Source of the DNA: Malachius bipustulatus
Taxonomy: Eukaryota; Arthropoda; Insecta; Coleoptera; Melyridae
DNA: 64,000 nt
NCBI GenBank assembly: GCA_910589415.1
Contig: OU342630.1
Span: 52,546,012 to 52,610,011 of the forward strand
Direction: 5' to 3'
Of the stretch, positions 10,138 through 18,477 are shown in pieces. A model generated the notes under the pieces. It ran no database searches and had not been told where the DNA came from. It saw only the letters and a list, made by a program, of their open reading frames with translations. Within the stretch, counting starts at the first letter, position 1. Every line of letters starts with the position of its first letter. The position numbers and the translations under genes are program-made.

Positions 10138-13100
10138 TTATATTTCTTCATAGAGATTCGCCTGTTTCAGAAAGTTGATCAGTTTTTCAGTTTTGTTGGG
10201 GCTTATGGTCAATATGTTCTTCAGATTGTTGTCGAGTTGGTGTAAGCTCCGTTGGTGTTGGAATTTCGGGCAGTGGATTAGTATGTGTTCTATCGTTATT
10301 TGTACTTCGCAAATATCGCATGTAGGTGGTGGTTGTCTGACCATTAAATGGGCGTGTGTCAAGCGAGTGTGGCCTATTCTGAGTCGCCTGAATTTGGCTT
10401 GTTCGTTTCTCGTCATGGGGGGTAGAGGGGTGGGCTGTATCGTAGACTCTATTCTGTTTAATTTATTACCTTGTCTTGACCAGTACTCTTGCCATATAGT
10501 TTGACATTCGTTTGCGAAGTGGGCTTTTAAGTCGTAGTCAAGTTGGAGGCTTATGTCTATAGGGTGGGTGCTGTTAGCGGCGGCTTCTTTAGCTTTCTTG
10601 TCTGCATGTTCGTTTCCCTGTATGCCTGTGTGGGATGGTACCCAGGCGATGATGATAGTTTTGTTATTAGCATTTGTTAGCTCATTATTAAGTTCTCGTA
10701 TTATTCTGCTGAGGGGGTTCGTGTTGTCGTCAGAGGTTATGGCTTGGATTGCCGACAGGGAGTCCGTGCAAATGACGTACTTGTTTCTTCCTGTTGTGTC
10801 TTGTTTAATGAGTTGGAATGCTCTCTGAATCCCATAAAGTTCCGCAGTATGAGTGCTAGAGTAATTAGGAAGTCGATAGGTGAAGGTATTTGCCATGTCT
10901 GTAACAGCGCACGCTACTCCGTTCACGGTCCTCGATGCATCCGTGTACATGACACAGTGAGGTTCGTATCTAGACAGAAGGTTGAGCCAGGAGTGCCGTA
11001 TTATCTGTGGTGCTGTGTCGTGTTTCGGGAATCTTGTAAGCGTAACGTCTATTTTAGGGATCTTTATTTGCCAGGGCGGAGTTGCTGATGGGGATCTTGT
11101 GGTGGTCTTGGAAAGGTCTACGGTTCCTTTGAGTTGTTGTAGCTGATATTGGAAAGATGGTGGGGTGTGTGTGCGATTGCTGTAGGTTAGTTGAAATATT
11201 GACGGTAGGAGTAGCGATTTGTTGGGATGGTGATGGCTTGAGGATAGTCTCGCAGCATATGATGCAGCAAGCTGTCTTCTGCGGATCCAAAGAGGAGGTT
11301 CGGCTGCCTCTCGATGCAGGCTTTCGTTTGGGCTTGACTTAAAAGCGCCTAGCGCTAGTCTTAGTGACGTGTTTGCGATGACGTTTAGATGTCGAAGATC
11401 AGTTTTGGATGCCGAGGCGTACGCTATGCAGCCATAGTCAATTTTTGACCTGATCATTGTTCTGTAGATGCGCAATAGTATCTCTTCCTGTGCACCCCAC
11501 TTGAGACTGTTTAGGACTTTTAGTAGGTCGATTCTTTTCAAACAGTCTGCTTTTAGTTCTTTTAGATGGGATCTCCAGTTTAACTTAGAGTCGAATGTTA
11601 GCCCTAGAAACTTGTGTTCTTTGACTTCTTCGAGTTGTCTACCGTACAGCATGAGTTTCGGGGTTGGGGGTGATAGTCTTCTTCTTGAGAACCGTATCAG
11701 TTTTGTTTTGGTGGTTGAAAATTTGAGAGCTGTATTGTTTGACCATATTTCTAGCCTTTCTATGGATTTCTGTAATATTTTGCTGGTTGCTAGGACGTTT
11801 TTCCCGCGACAGTAGATCAGGAGGTCATCGGCATATAATAAGTGCTGTGCTGGTGGTAAGATATGATTACTGATGTTATTTATGGCAATATTGAATAAGG
11901 TAGCGCTAAGTATGGAGCCTTGAGGTACACCGTTTTCTTGTTGGATCCATCTTGACGTGACATTGTTTATTTTGACAGAGAATTTTCTGTGCTTTAGGAA
12001 ATTGAACAAGTAGGCTAATATGTTTCCTTTAAGTCCGATTTCGACGAGCTGTTGCATCAGTTTACTTGTTCTGATGGAGTCGAAAGCACCTTCAATATCG
12101 AAGAAAATAGCGATGAGTTCCTGACTGTTGGCAAATGCATCGGAGATTTCTGTCTGTAGCTTAACTAGATTGTCGAGTGTAGACCTTTGGGTGCGGAAGC
12201 CCATCTGCATGGGGTTTATTAGGCCTTTGTTGTCCAGGTACCAGTTTAGGCGTCTGTTTACAATTTTTTCCAACAGCTTTCCTAGATTGCATGTTAGGGA
12301 AATAGGTCGATAGGCAGTTGGGTCGGTTTTTGGTTTGTTGGGTTTGTGAATGGGAATTATGGTTGATCTTCGCCATAGATCTGGGAACGATCTGTCAGAC
12401 CATATCTTGTTGTAAAATTGTAGAATTGTATGTAGGCCTCTATCTGATAGGTTTTTTATGAATTCATATGGAATTTTGTCGGGTCCAGGAGCGGATTTTC
12501 TGCATGTTCTTAGTGCTGAGAGTAGCTCTTCTATTGTTATTGGAGAATTTAGAGCATCTGTTTCATTATCTGAATCAGGTATTGCCATGTGTTCCTCTGT
12601 TTCCTGTGTATCGGTTTTATATTTCTGGTGGTAGGTATTTGCCAAGGAGTTCGCTATGTCGTGATCGTTTGTATGAATTTGGTTATTTATTTGTAATGCT
12701 GGTATTTTTAGGCTAGTCTTCTGACCTTTCATTTGCCTGATTTTTTTCCACACTTCGGTCGCTGTTGTTTGTGTATTTAGGGATGTTACAAAACTTCTCC
12801 AGGACGTTATCTTGCTTTCTTTGATGGTTCGTTTGGCTATTGCTCTACTTTTCTTAAACTGTATAAGATTTTCTGGGGTTCGGTGCTTTCTATATTTGTT
12901 TAAGGCTTTCTTACATTGTTTAACGGCTGTCTGGCAGTTTTGGTTCCACCATGGTACGCACTTTTTTGATCCGTTGATTTCTGCGACGCCGACTGCTTTG
13001 TTGGCTGCGGAGATTATTATATCATTAATGGTTCGGAGCGACGTGTCAATGTTTTCATCTAAGTGGTGGTTGTTTAGTGAAGTATCGACTGTTTGTTTGA

Positions 13101-13863
13101 ATTCTTCCCAATTTGCAGAGGAGATTTTCCAGATTTCGAAGTTACTTGTTGTTTGCTGTTGGTCGCCTAGAACGATTGGAGAGTGGTCACTGCCGTAGGC
13201 GAAACCTAGTGTTTGCCATATCAAGGTTGGGGCTAGTGAGGGGGTGCAGATGGATAGGTCAATGCTAGAGAAGGTGCCATTTCCGGAGTTAAGGTGTGTG
13301 CTGCTGCCATCGTTGAGGAGAGTTAAGTTTGTTGTCATTAGGAGTTTTTCTACAACTTTTCCGTTTCCGTAGGTTTTGTTTGAGCCCCAGATTTTATTGT
13401 GGGCGTTAAAATCTCCGAGAATAATGTATGGGTGTGGCAGTTGATTGGTGAGTGTATTGACTTCGTCAATAGTTAGTTTGTGATCGGGGGGAATGTATAT
13501 GTTACAGATTGTAATTTTTGCGGGGGACCAGATTGTGACAGCTACGGCTTCTAGGGTGGTATTTAGTAAGTGTTCTTTCGAGTATATGCTTGAGGATACA
13601 TAAATAGATGCGCCACCGCTGGCAATCGTCTGTGGAAGGCGGATATGGTGGTAAGAATAATAATTTTTCAGGGTACCGGTCTTGTTGGGCTTGAAGTTGG
13701 TTTCCTGGAGACAGAGTATGTCAGCTTGGGTTTCCATGATAAGTTGTTGGATTTGGGGTAGGTGAGTGAAGTAGCTATTACAATTCCACTGTAAGACGCT
13801 GAATTTTTTTTTTTTTTTAGTAGAGAGAAGGAGAGAAAAGATTTGAAGAAATAGTCGTTGTGT
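10138..13863 (-). CDS. LINE ORF2: AP endonuclease, reverse transcriptase, RNase H
   Basis: The first ATG is at 13737 (1199 residues from there), but the frame is open for 42 more codons back to the ORF1 stop, and this extension encodes the start of the endonuclease fold (VLQWNCNS). Numbering from that Met: endonuclease motifs LQETN (10-14), ILGDFNAH (106-113) and SDHSP (183-187); reverse transcriptase FFDIEGAFDSI (545-555), GVPQGSILS (603-611) and catalytic YADD (635-638); RNase H YTDAS (931-935), AELYG (965-969), TDS (991-993) and WVPSHTGIQGNEHAD (1032-1046). A Cys/His cluster CDIC...HILIHC (1140-1156) closes the protein. It performs target-primed reverse transcription on its own RNA. No disabling mutation is visible. 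How translation begins is unclear, because no ATG precedes the endonuclease start in this frame. Confidence 0.93.
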   Translation of the reverse strand, partial: TQRLFLQIFSLLLSTKKKKKFSVLQWNCNSYFTHLPQIQQLIMETQADILCLQETNFKPNKTGTLKNYYSYHHIRLPQTIASGGASIYVSSSIYSKEHLLNTTLEAVAVTIWSPAKITICNIYIPPDHKLTIDEVNTLTNQLPHPYIILGDFNAHNKIWGSNKTYGNGKVVEKLLMTTNLTLLNDGSSTHLNSGNGTFSSIDLSICTPSLAPTLIWQTLGFAYGSDHSPIVLGDQQQTTSNFEIWKISSANWEEFKQTVDTSLNNHHLDENIDTSLRTINDIIISAANKAVGVAEINGSKKCVPWWNQNCQTAVKQCKKALNKYRKHRTPENLIQFKKSRAIAKRTIKESKITSWRSFVTSLNTQTTATEVWKKIRQMKGQKTSLKIPALQINNQIHTNDHDIANSLANTYHQKYKTDTQETEEHMAIPDSDNETDALNSPITIEELLSALRTCRKSAPGPDKIPYEFIKNLSDRGLHTILQFYNKIWSDRSFPDLWRRSTIIPIHKPNKPKTDPTAYRPISLTCNLGKLLEKIVNRRLNWYLDNKGLINPMQMGFRTQRSTLDNLVKLQTEISDAFANSQELIAIFFDIEGAFDSIRTSKLMQQLVEIGLKGNILAYLFNFLKHRKFSVKINNVTSRWIQQENGVPQGSILSATLFNIAINNISNHILPPAQHLLYADDLLIYCRGKNVLATSKILQKSIERLEIWSNNTALKFSTTKTKLIRFSRRRLSPPTPKLMLYGRQLEEVKEHKFLGLTFDSKLNWRSHLKELKADCLKRIDLLKVLNSLKWGAQEEILLRIYRTMIRSKIDYGCIAYASASKTDLRHLNVIANTSLRLALGAFKSSPNESLHREAAEPPLWIRRRQLAASYAARLSSSHHHPNKSLLLPSIFQLTYSNRTHTPPSFQYQLQQLKGTVDLSKTTTRSPSATPPWQIKIPKIDVTLTRFPKHDTAPQIIRHSWLNLLSRYEPHCVMYTDASRTVNGVACAVTDMANTFTYRLPNYSSTHTAELYGIQRAFQLIKQDTTGRNKYVICTDSLSAIQAITSDDNTNPLSRIIRELNNELTNANNKTIIIAWVPSHTGIQGNEHADKKAKEAAANSTHPIDISLQLDYDLKAHFANECQTIWQEYWSRQGNKLNRIESTIQPTPLPPMTRNEQAKFRRLRIGHTRLTHAHLMVRQPPPTCDICEVQITIEHILIHCPKFQHQRSLHQLDNNLKNILTISPNKTEKLINFLKQANLYEEI
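13804..13818 (-). other. A15 tract between ORF1 and the ORF2 endonuclease
   Basis: Fifteen consecutive A on the minus strand encode five Lys in the ORF2 frame, between the ORF1 stop (13864-13866) and the endonuclease start. Such a tract can provoke polymerase or ribosome slippage, and its length may vary or be misassembled. Confidence 0.6.
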
Positions 13864-15219
13864 TTAGTATTCGGATAATTCTGATTCGGGTTCAAGTTCT
13901 TGATTGTTGCCTGGGGTATCTTCACTGATCAAGAATGAGGTGGAGGGAAAGCTCATTAGGCTTTCTGTTTCAGTTCTTTCTATCTCGTATTGGGTCTTCA
14001 GGCGCTTCGATAGTCCTGTGAGTCTGTTTTTTAGGGAACGTTCTGTGATGTGGGGATAAACGGTGTGTATTACTGAGATAACGGATTTTGCGTCAGTGGT
14101 GTATCTTCGAGCTTCTGATAGGGGGGTGCTGCTGCCGAATGAATCCTCCAAAAAACCAATGAAGCTGTCGGAGTCTAGTGAGAACGCAGAGGGGTTTTGC
14201 GCAAATACACCTTCTATCTCCTTGATGGATGATTCAGATATTTTTGTTTCTAGTGAGGTGGTTCTCTTTATTTTCTTCGTTCTGTGTGAGGTGTCGACTT
14301 TTTTTGTATTAATCGTGCTTGTATTTAGATCTGAAGCAGTTTGGGGGCAGTTGCTTGCGTTTTTGGGCGGAGGCATGAGGGATGTTGTTTCGTCCGTGTC
14401 GTCTAATGTGTCTAAAATATCAAGTGTCGGTTGGCTGCTGTTGGCTGATGGTGTTGTAGGGGATGCAGGTCTCTTGTTTCCTTTCTGTTCAGTCTGCGTT
14501 GTCGCGATATCTTCCATGGCTTCAGGCGTAGTTCTTGGTGGGTTCGGACAATTCGATGCGATGTGCCCTTTGTTCTTGCAGATGAAACACTCTATATTTT
14601 CAGCTGTGGAAATAAATATACGATAGCTGGTGTCGTCGTGGTTGATAACTAATGACGATTGTATGTCCTTGTTTGTTTCATCTGTGGGTGCGATGTATAC
14701 CTGTCGTCGGAAGCTTAAGATGTGCATGTGTTCATCTCCGGGTATTCCGGCCCGTAGAAAGGTGATAGGAGAGACAAGTTTCAGACCTGTGCATTCAAGA
14801 GCATTGGCTATGGTTTCATGTGGTATTGTTGGGGATACATTGGATAAGATAAGTCTCTTTGCTGGGTTGATTAGCCGTCTTAGAGGTACTTCCTGATCGC
14901 CCACGGTAATGGTTGGATGGGTGTTGAGGAGGTCGTCAACTAGAGTAGTGGTGGCCAGATAGATGCATATCCGGTTATTAGATATTCTTGAAGCAAACAA
15001 TATATTTTTGGGTCCTATGTATTGTCCAATAGGTTTCACATAATCATGTAACTTGAACGGGTCTATTACATGGGCTATGATTGCTTGATCTTTCTTTGGG
15101 AAGACGGTAGTGGTTTGGGTTGTGGGGCTGGTGGTTGTGTTATTTTTATTCGGAGTGTAGGGTTTGCTCTGCATGGCTGCCACTTGTGAGTATTGAGGAC
15201 CCCTGTAGTCAGAGGCCAT
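13864..15219 (-). CDS. LINE ORF1: gag-like nucleic-acid-binding protein
   Basis: 451 residues starting at a clear ATG at 15219. The N-terminal 45 residues are rich in Thr, Asn and Gln. A globular middle region (about 45-205) precedes a CCHC zinc knuckle, CFICKNKGHIASNC, at residues 211-224 (spacing CX2CX4HX4C). The C-terminal half is hydrophilic, rich in Ser, Thr and acidic residues and probably disordered. ORF1 proteins of this type coat the element RNA and deliver it to the nucleus. The stop codon TAA (13864-13866) is in the same frame as ORF2, an unusual arrangement discussed in the findings. The frame is free of stops, consistent with recent activity. Confidence 0.9.
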   Translation of the reverse strand: MASDYRGPQYSQVAAMQSKPYTPNKNNTTTSPTTQTTTVFPKKDQAIIAHVIDPFKLHDYVKPIGQYIGPKNILFASRISNNRICIYLATTTLVDDLLNTHPTITVGDQEVPLRRLINPAKRLILSNVSPTIPHETIANALECTGLKLVSPITFLRAGIPGDEHMHILSFRRQVYIAPTDETNKDIQSSLVINHDDTSYRIFISTAENIECFICKNKGHIASNCPNPPRTTPEAMEDIATTQTEQKGNKRPASPTTPSANSSQPTLDILDTLDDTDETTSLMPPPKNASNCPQTASDLNTSTINTKKVDTSHRTKKIKRTTSLETKISESSIKEIEGVFAQNPSAFSLDSDSFIGFLEDSFGSSTPLSEARRYTTDAKSVISVIHTVYPHITERSLKNRLTGLSKRLKTQYEIERTETESLMSFPSTSFLISEDTPGNNQELEPESELSEY

Positions 15220-15598
15220 TGCTGGGTTGTTGTAGATGTTATATGTTTCACTTAATTCGTGTTAGACGAATTATTGGTTGCATATTTCGGCCGACTCAGC
15301 CGGCCGGGTTTTAGGAATGATTCCGTGTTCTTATCTTATCAATTGGTTACTGATGGCATGCAAAATTCGACTTTATTGAATCAAGCGGTGTGCTGTCGTA
15401 ATTACCTTATTACGTTGCTGCGGCGATTAATTTTACTTTCTCCAGCTTGGTACTCGTTCTAGGTACTATGATGAGTATCTATTGCACTTTAGATTGAATT
15501 ATTTCGTCCTACGTCAATGTAGTTTTGAGGTACAATTGACTCGTTGATACACTAACGCAAGGATCAGATTTTTTAGAATAACTTTAATTTTTTTTTTC
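15220..15598 (-). other. 5' leader of the I-like LINE
   Basis: About 380 bp between the TSD and the ORF1 start. LINE promoters are usually internal and within such leaders; no specific motif was identified. It contains an AT-rich start (A-run on the minus strand at 15588-15597). Confidence 0.6.
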
Positions 15599-15611
15599 GT
15601 TATTAATCTTT
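15599..15611. repeat. Target-site duplication, right copy (GTTATTAATCTTT)
   Basis: Exact copy of 9941-9953. It marks the 5' end of the I-like LINE and the point where the CR1-like ORF2 was cut. Confidence 0.95.
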
Positions 15612-16324
15612 GAAAGAGGTCTGAAAATAAATTTAGAAGGCGAGTTTACTATAGCTGTATGGATGTCACAATGACAGAAAACTAGCTCGTGATCAGAAAA
15701 GGGAAAAGGCACAGCATCGTGCAAAGAGACCGACATGTCATCAGGAACTATTATGTAGTCAATCAGAGTGGCAGTGTGGGCGGTTATTCTAGTAGGTTTA
15801 TCAATGATCTGCTTCAGATTTAAGGTGCTAAGGGTATCGATCATTGCCCGGGTGCTCCTATTAGAGAGATCAAGCATATTGATATTGAAGTCACCAAGAC
15901 ACAAATTCTTGGAATAATCAAGCGATATCATATCATAACACTCTTCGAACTTACCAAGAAAGCTACTAAATTTCCCCCCATGTGGCCTGTACAAGCAACC
16001 AACGGCAGTCTTTATTTTATGAATGGTAATCTCGACCCAGACGTATTCAATGTCATTATTTATAGAGGAAGTGATAAGCGAACCCTTGAGCACGTCACGA
16101 GTGTAAATCGCCAAACCGCTGCCCCGCCCACCCCGTGAAGCGAGAAAAATGCTATAGCCCCTGATAAACAAAAGACTCGGATCGATGTTCTCATCCAACC
16201 AGGTCTCGCTCAAGCACAAGACATGAAAGTTTGACCCCATGACATAATCCCTGAAATCGCCAAATTTGCCCAACAGGGAGCAGATATTTATATGGCAGAC
16301 TCTCACATCATTCGCGTCGGTCAT
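15599..16324 (-). pseudogene. CR1/L2-like LINE ORF2, 5' part: AP endonuclease
   Basis: Most likely start is the ATG at 16324 (MTDAND...); the frame is open a little further upstream without another ATG. Endonuclease motifs are in order: VCHINICSLLGK, LCLSETWLDENI (catalytic Glu), YRPHGGKF, LCLGDFNINM (Asp-Phe-Asn), IDYIIV and FSDHELVFC (Ser-Asp-His). The reading runs ...RPLSKINN, where the last codons are the TSD, and then enters the inserted element and stops. The same INN is the first thing read in frame on the far side of the insertion at 9953. This fragment would cut the target DNA strand in an intact copy; alone it encodes an isolated nuclease of about 240 residues. Confidence 0.88.
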
Positions 16325-16556
16325 GGTACTCAGTGTACGATAATATTTATAAAAACATAATATATAGTTATATGGCAACAATAATTAAGTCTAGCATTGG
16401 TGTGGCAATGATTATAAATGAAGAAAAAAATAGTTTACCAGTCGCGCGTAGTAAAAAAAGTTCAAAGGGAGAAATGGGGACAAAATGGGAGATATTCAGA
16501 AGAAAAAATCTCCTTGTAAATTCTCACAACCATTTGTCATGCCCAATGATGTAAGC

Positions 16557-16749
16557 CACACAGCGTAACCTATGTTCCAAATTTGAGCTAAAAATTGCGA
16601 ACTAAAAAAGCGAAAACACTTTTTTTATTTCAACACCCTGTAGATAGGTAAAGAAGCGGTTGCGCACCTATCTTTATATGAACTTTTAGTCATAAATTAA
16701 CCAAAGAATTACATCCCTTACTATGTACCTAGTATTTAGGAACATCCTG
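16557..16749. mobile_element. Right half of the split palindromic element
   Basis: Contains CAACACCCTGTAGATAGG, AAGCGGTTGCGCACCTATC and an end reading GGAACATCCTG, the inverted counterparts of 6896-7060. The part 16550-16645 also resembles 40610-40720, so the two elements belong to one family. Confidence 0.65.
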
Positions 16750-17363
16750 TTTAGTAAAACAAAACTGGCGGGTTCTACAGCTCATATAGATAGTGTTGAT
16801 CTAAGCCAAAGATAGAGAAGAACACTGCTAAAGAAATGGATGGCCATGTCGCTCTTGTTGGAGTTTATCAGTATGCCACATCAGCAAGTGTAATTCCATA
16901 TATTCTACTTTAAATCATTTGACCACTCGTCCAGATAATTCACGCGGAAGCGAGACATAGGTGTCGGTGATCGCGTAACTACCATTATAAAATGATAGAA
17001 GCAAATGACCACCTACCATTTGGTGATGTGGCCGATGGCACATGTCTTCAGCAGTATATTTGCCTGTCTTTGGCATGAGATCGAGCCCTAGAACCCACAA
17101 ATTTTCATTTTCTATTCATTAAATATTTTGCTTCTGAATTTATTGTACTTATTTGTGAATATTTTCTTCTATTATTTTCCATTTTCGTAACTAGTTTTAT
17201 TATATCTCTATTTATTGTTCTGTTTCTTTTCAGGTATGTCTCGAGATCATTTGACGAGATCACTGACGCTGAATTGCGACTAACTGGAACAAGAAACTTC
17301 TGATAACTGACTAAGGCCAATTTCACTTACTCCAAGTGGATCTAGGCCTCAATCAAAGCTCTC
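16750..17363. other. Non-coding stretch
   Basis: No supported gene. Short frames at 16915-17326 on the minus strand show no domain. Confidence 0.35.
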
Positions 17364-17763
17364 AGTTGACAGCCGGTGTAAGATATATAAGGTGAGCTTA
17401 ACAATGAACGTCCTGCTATTGCTCTATAATGTTTTTTTCGGAAAAAGCGATAAGCAAAAATGGGTAGAAAGTGTATCGTGTCTGATTGTAGAAGTTGATG
17501 CGATAAAACTACCACGAAGATTTCATCTATTGGAACACCAACATTTAAATAATAATAAAATTAGAACATAAGAGGACGCGCTTATCAGTGAATATGCGGG
17601 AATAATTTATTGTAGCGCTTGTCCGAGTAAACCGCTCAGCAAAACAAAACATTGCGACCCACTGCGACCGACTGCGAGAACACACCTGGGGTACGATGAT
17701 GATTTCTGCCCGCATTTACAGCTCTCGTTCGCTTACCTTATATATCTCACACCGTGGTTGACA
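17364..17763. repeat. Short inverted-repeat element, about 400 bp
   Basis: GTTGAC-(N)-GCCGGTGTAAGATATATAAGGTGAGC at 17364-17397 matches the reverse complement of 17732-17763 with few changes. The interior holds a small run of GCGACC-type repeats near 17655-17680. No coding frame. Likely a MITE-like element. Confidence 0.55.
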
Positions 17764-18291
17764 TAGAATAAGGTAGTAATAAAAGATGTAGCTTAGGTCG
17801 AGTAATAATAATAATTATAGATCAAAATAGTAAGTTATCTAGTATTCTATATAGTAATTAATATAAATAATAGAGGCAATGCTGACTGTATTGAGAAGTT
17901 GTTATTAATTAAGGTTTAGCAGCGATTAACATGCATCAACTTTTGTTCTCTACCTGCTTGGGATCGATGTGTTAATAATTTATTTATTCACTCTTCGCTG
18001 ATGACTATAATCGATCCTTAATGGTTTTATTTATGTACTAGCTCTATTACCTGGATTATAATTTTATGCGGGATATTTCAACTCAACCAAAACGTGTTTC
18101 AGACAAACAAAATTGGACTTTCAATTTATTGGAAATTGTAAATTTCAATAAAATTTCAGTGACATACAAAATTCTGAAAACAACTTCATCACAAACCGGA
18201 GTACCATTCTCCCTCAAATTCAAATAAGATATGACACAAAAAATTCAGAATTTTCAAAATTTCATATGTTAATTTCATAATGTTTTTATAT
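17764..18291. other. AT-rich non-coding stretch
   Basis: Nothing is recognised beyond AT-rich microsatellite-like sequence. Confidence 0.35.
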
Positions 18292-18477
18292 GGAAAAAAT
18301 AAACTTTAGTTACCTATCATTATAATGGATTGTGATTCCTCTGAATCTGAAGCAGAAAATACACCACCTGAAGAAGTACAGAAACTGCAAGCTGCTGTCC
18401 TCTCACACTGCAAGAGCTGCCAAAAAAGTGTTTATAAATTCTATCAATATCCAGAAACAATCACGAGCGAGCAATGA
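18292..18477 (+). pseudogene. Copy A of tyrosine-recombinase-like first-exon segment (fragment)
   Basis: About 80 bp (18293-18372) is nearly identical to 22233-22310 and 45210-45290, covering a short leader, the ATG at 18325 and 16 codons (MDCDSSESEAENTPPE). After that the identity stops abruptly. The frame continues for about 34 unrelated codons, EVQKLQAAVLSHCKSCQK..., to a TGA near 18475. It lacks the upstream terminal sequence present in copies B and C, so it may be a recombinant, a retrocopy or a gene fragment of the source gene. The downstream frame at 18474-18875 is unrecognised. Confidence 0.45.

Larger units (their letters stand above)
9951..15598 (-). mobile_element. Full-length I-like non-LTR retrotransposon
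   Basis: A 5.65-kb minus-strand element with two uninterrupted ORFs, a short 5' leader, a 3' untranslated region and a poly(A) tail (T run at 9951-9969). It is flanked by a 13-bp exact TSD. ORF1 has a CCHC knuckle; ORF2 has AP endonuclease, reverse transcriptase and RNase H. Presence of RNase H with an AP endonuclease points to the I/R1/LOA side of the LINE tree; the precise clade was judged by eye. With both frames open it may still be a source copy. Confidence 0.92.
7279..16556 (-). mobile_element. CR1/L2-group non-LTR retrotransposon (interrupted)
   Basis: Read on the minus strand: a short leader, an AP-endonuclease-coding segment (16324-15599), the inserted I-like LINE, the reverse-transcriptase segment (9953-7835), and a 3' untranslated region ending with AATAAA and an (ATT)n tail at 7298-7278. 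A microsatellite rather than poly(A) tail suits the CR1/L2/I side of LINE diversity. No ORF1 is visible upstream of the endonuclease, so the copy is 5'-truncated or belongs to a lineage whose ORF1 lies outside it. The upstream boundary near 16556 is approximate. Confidence 0.8.

Noticed and set aside
10175..14896. Plus-strand open frames of 80-187 codons across the I-like LINE
   Set aside because: They lie antisense to ORF1 and ORF2, encode no recognisable motif, and are shadows of the strong minus-strand coding.
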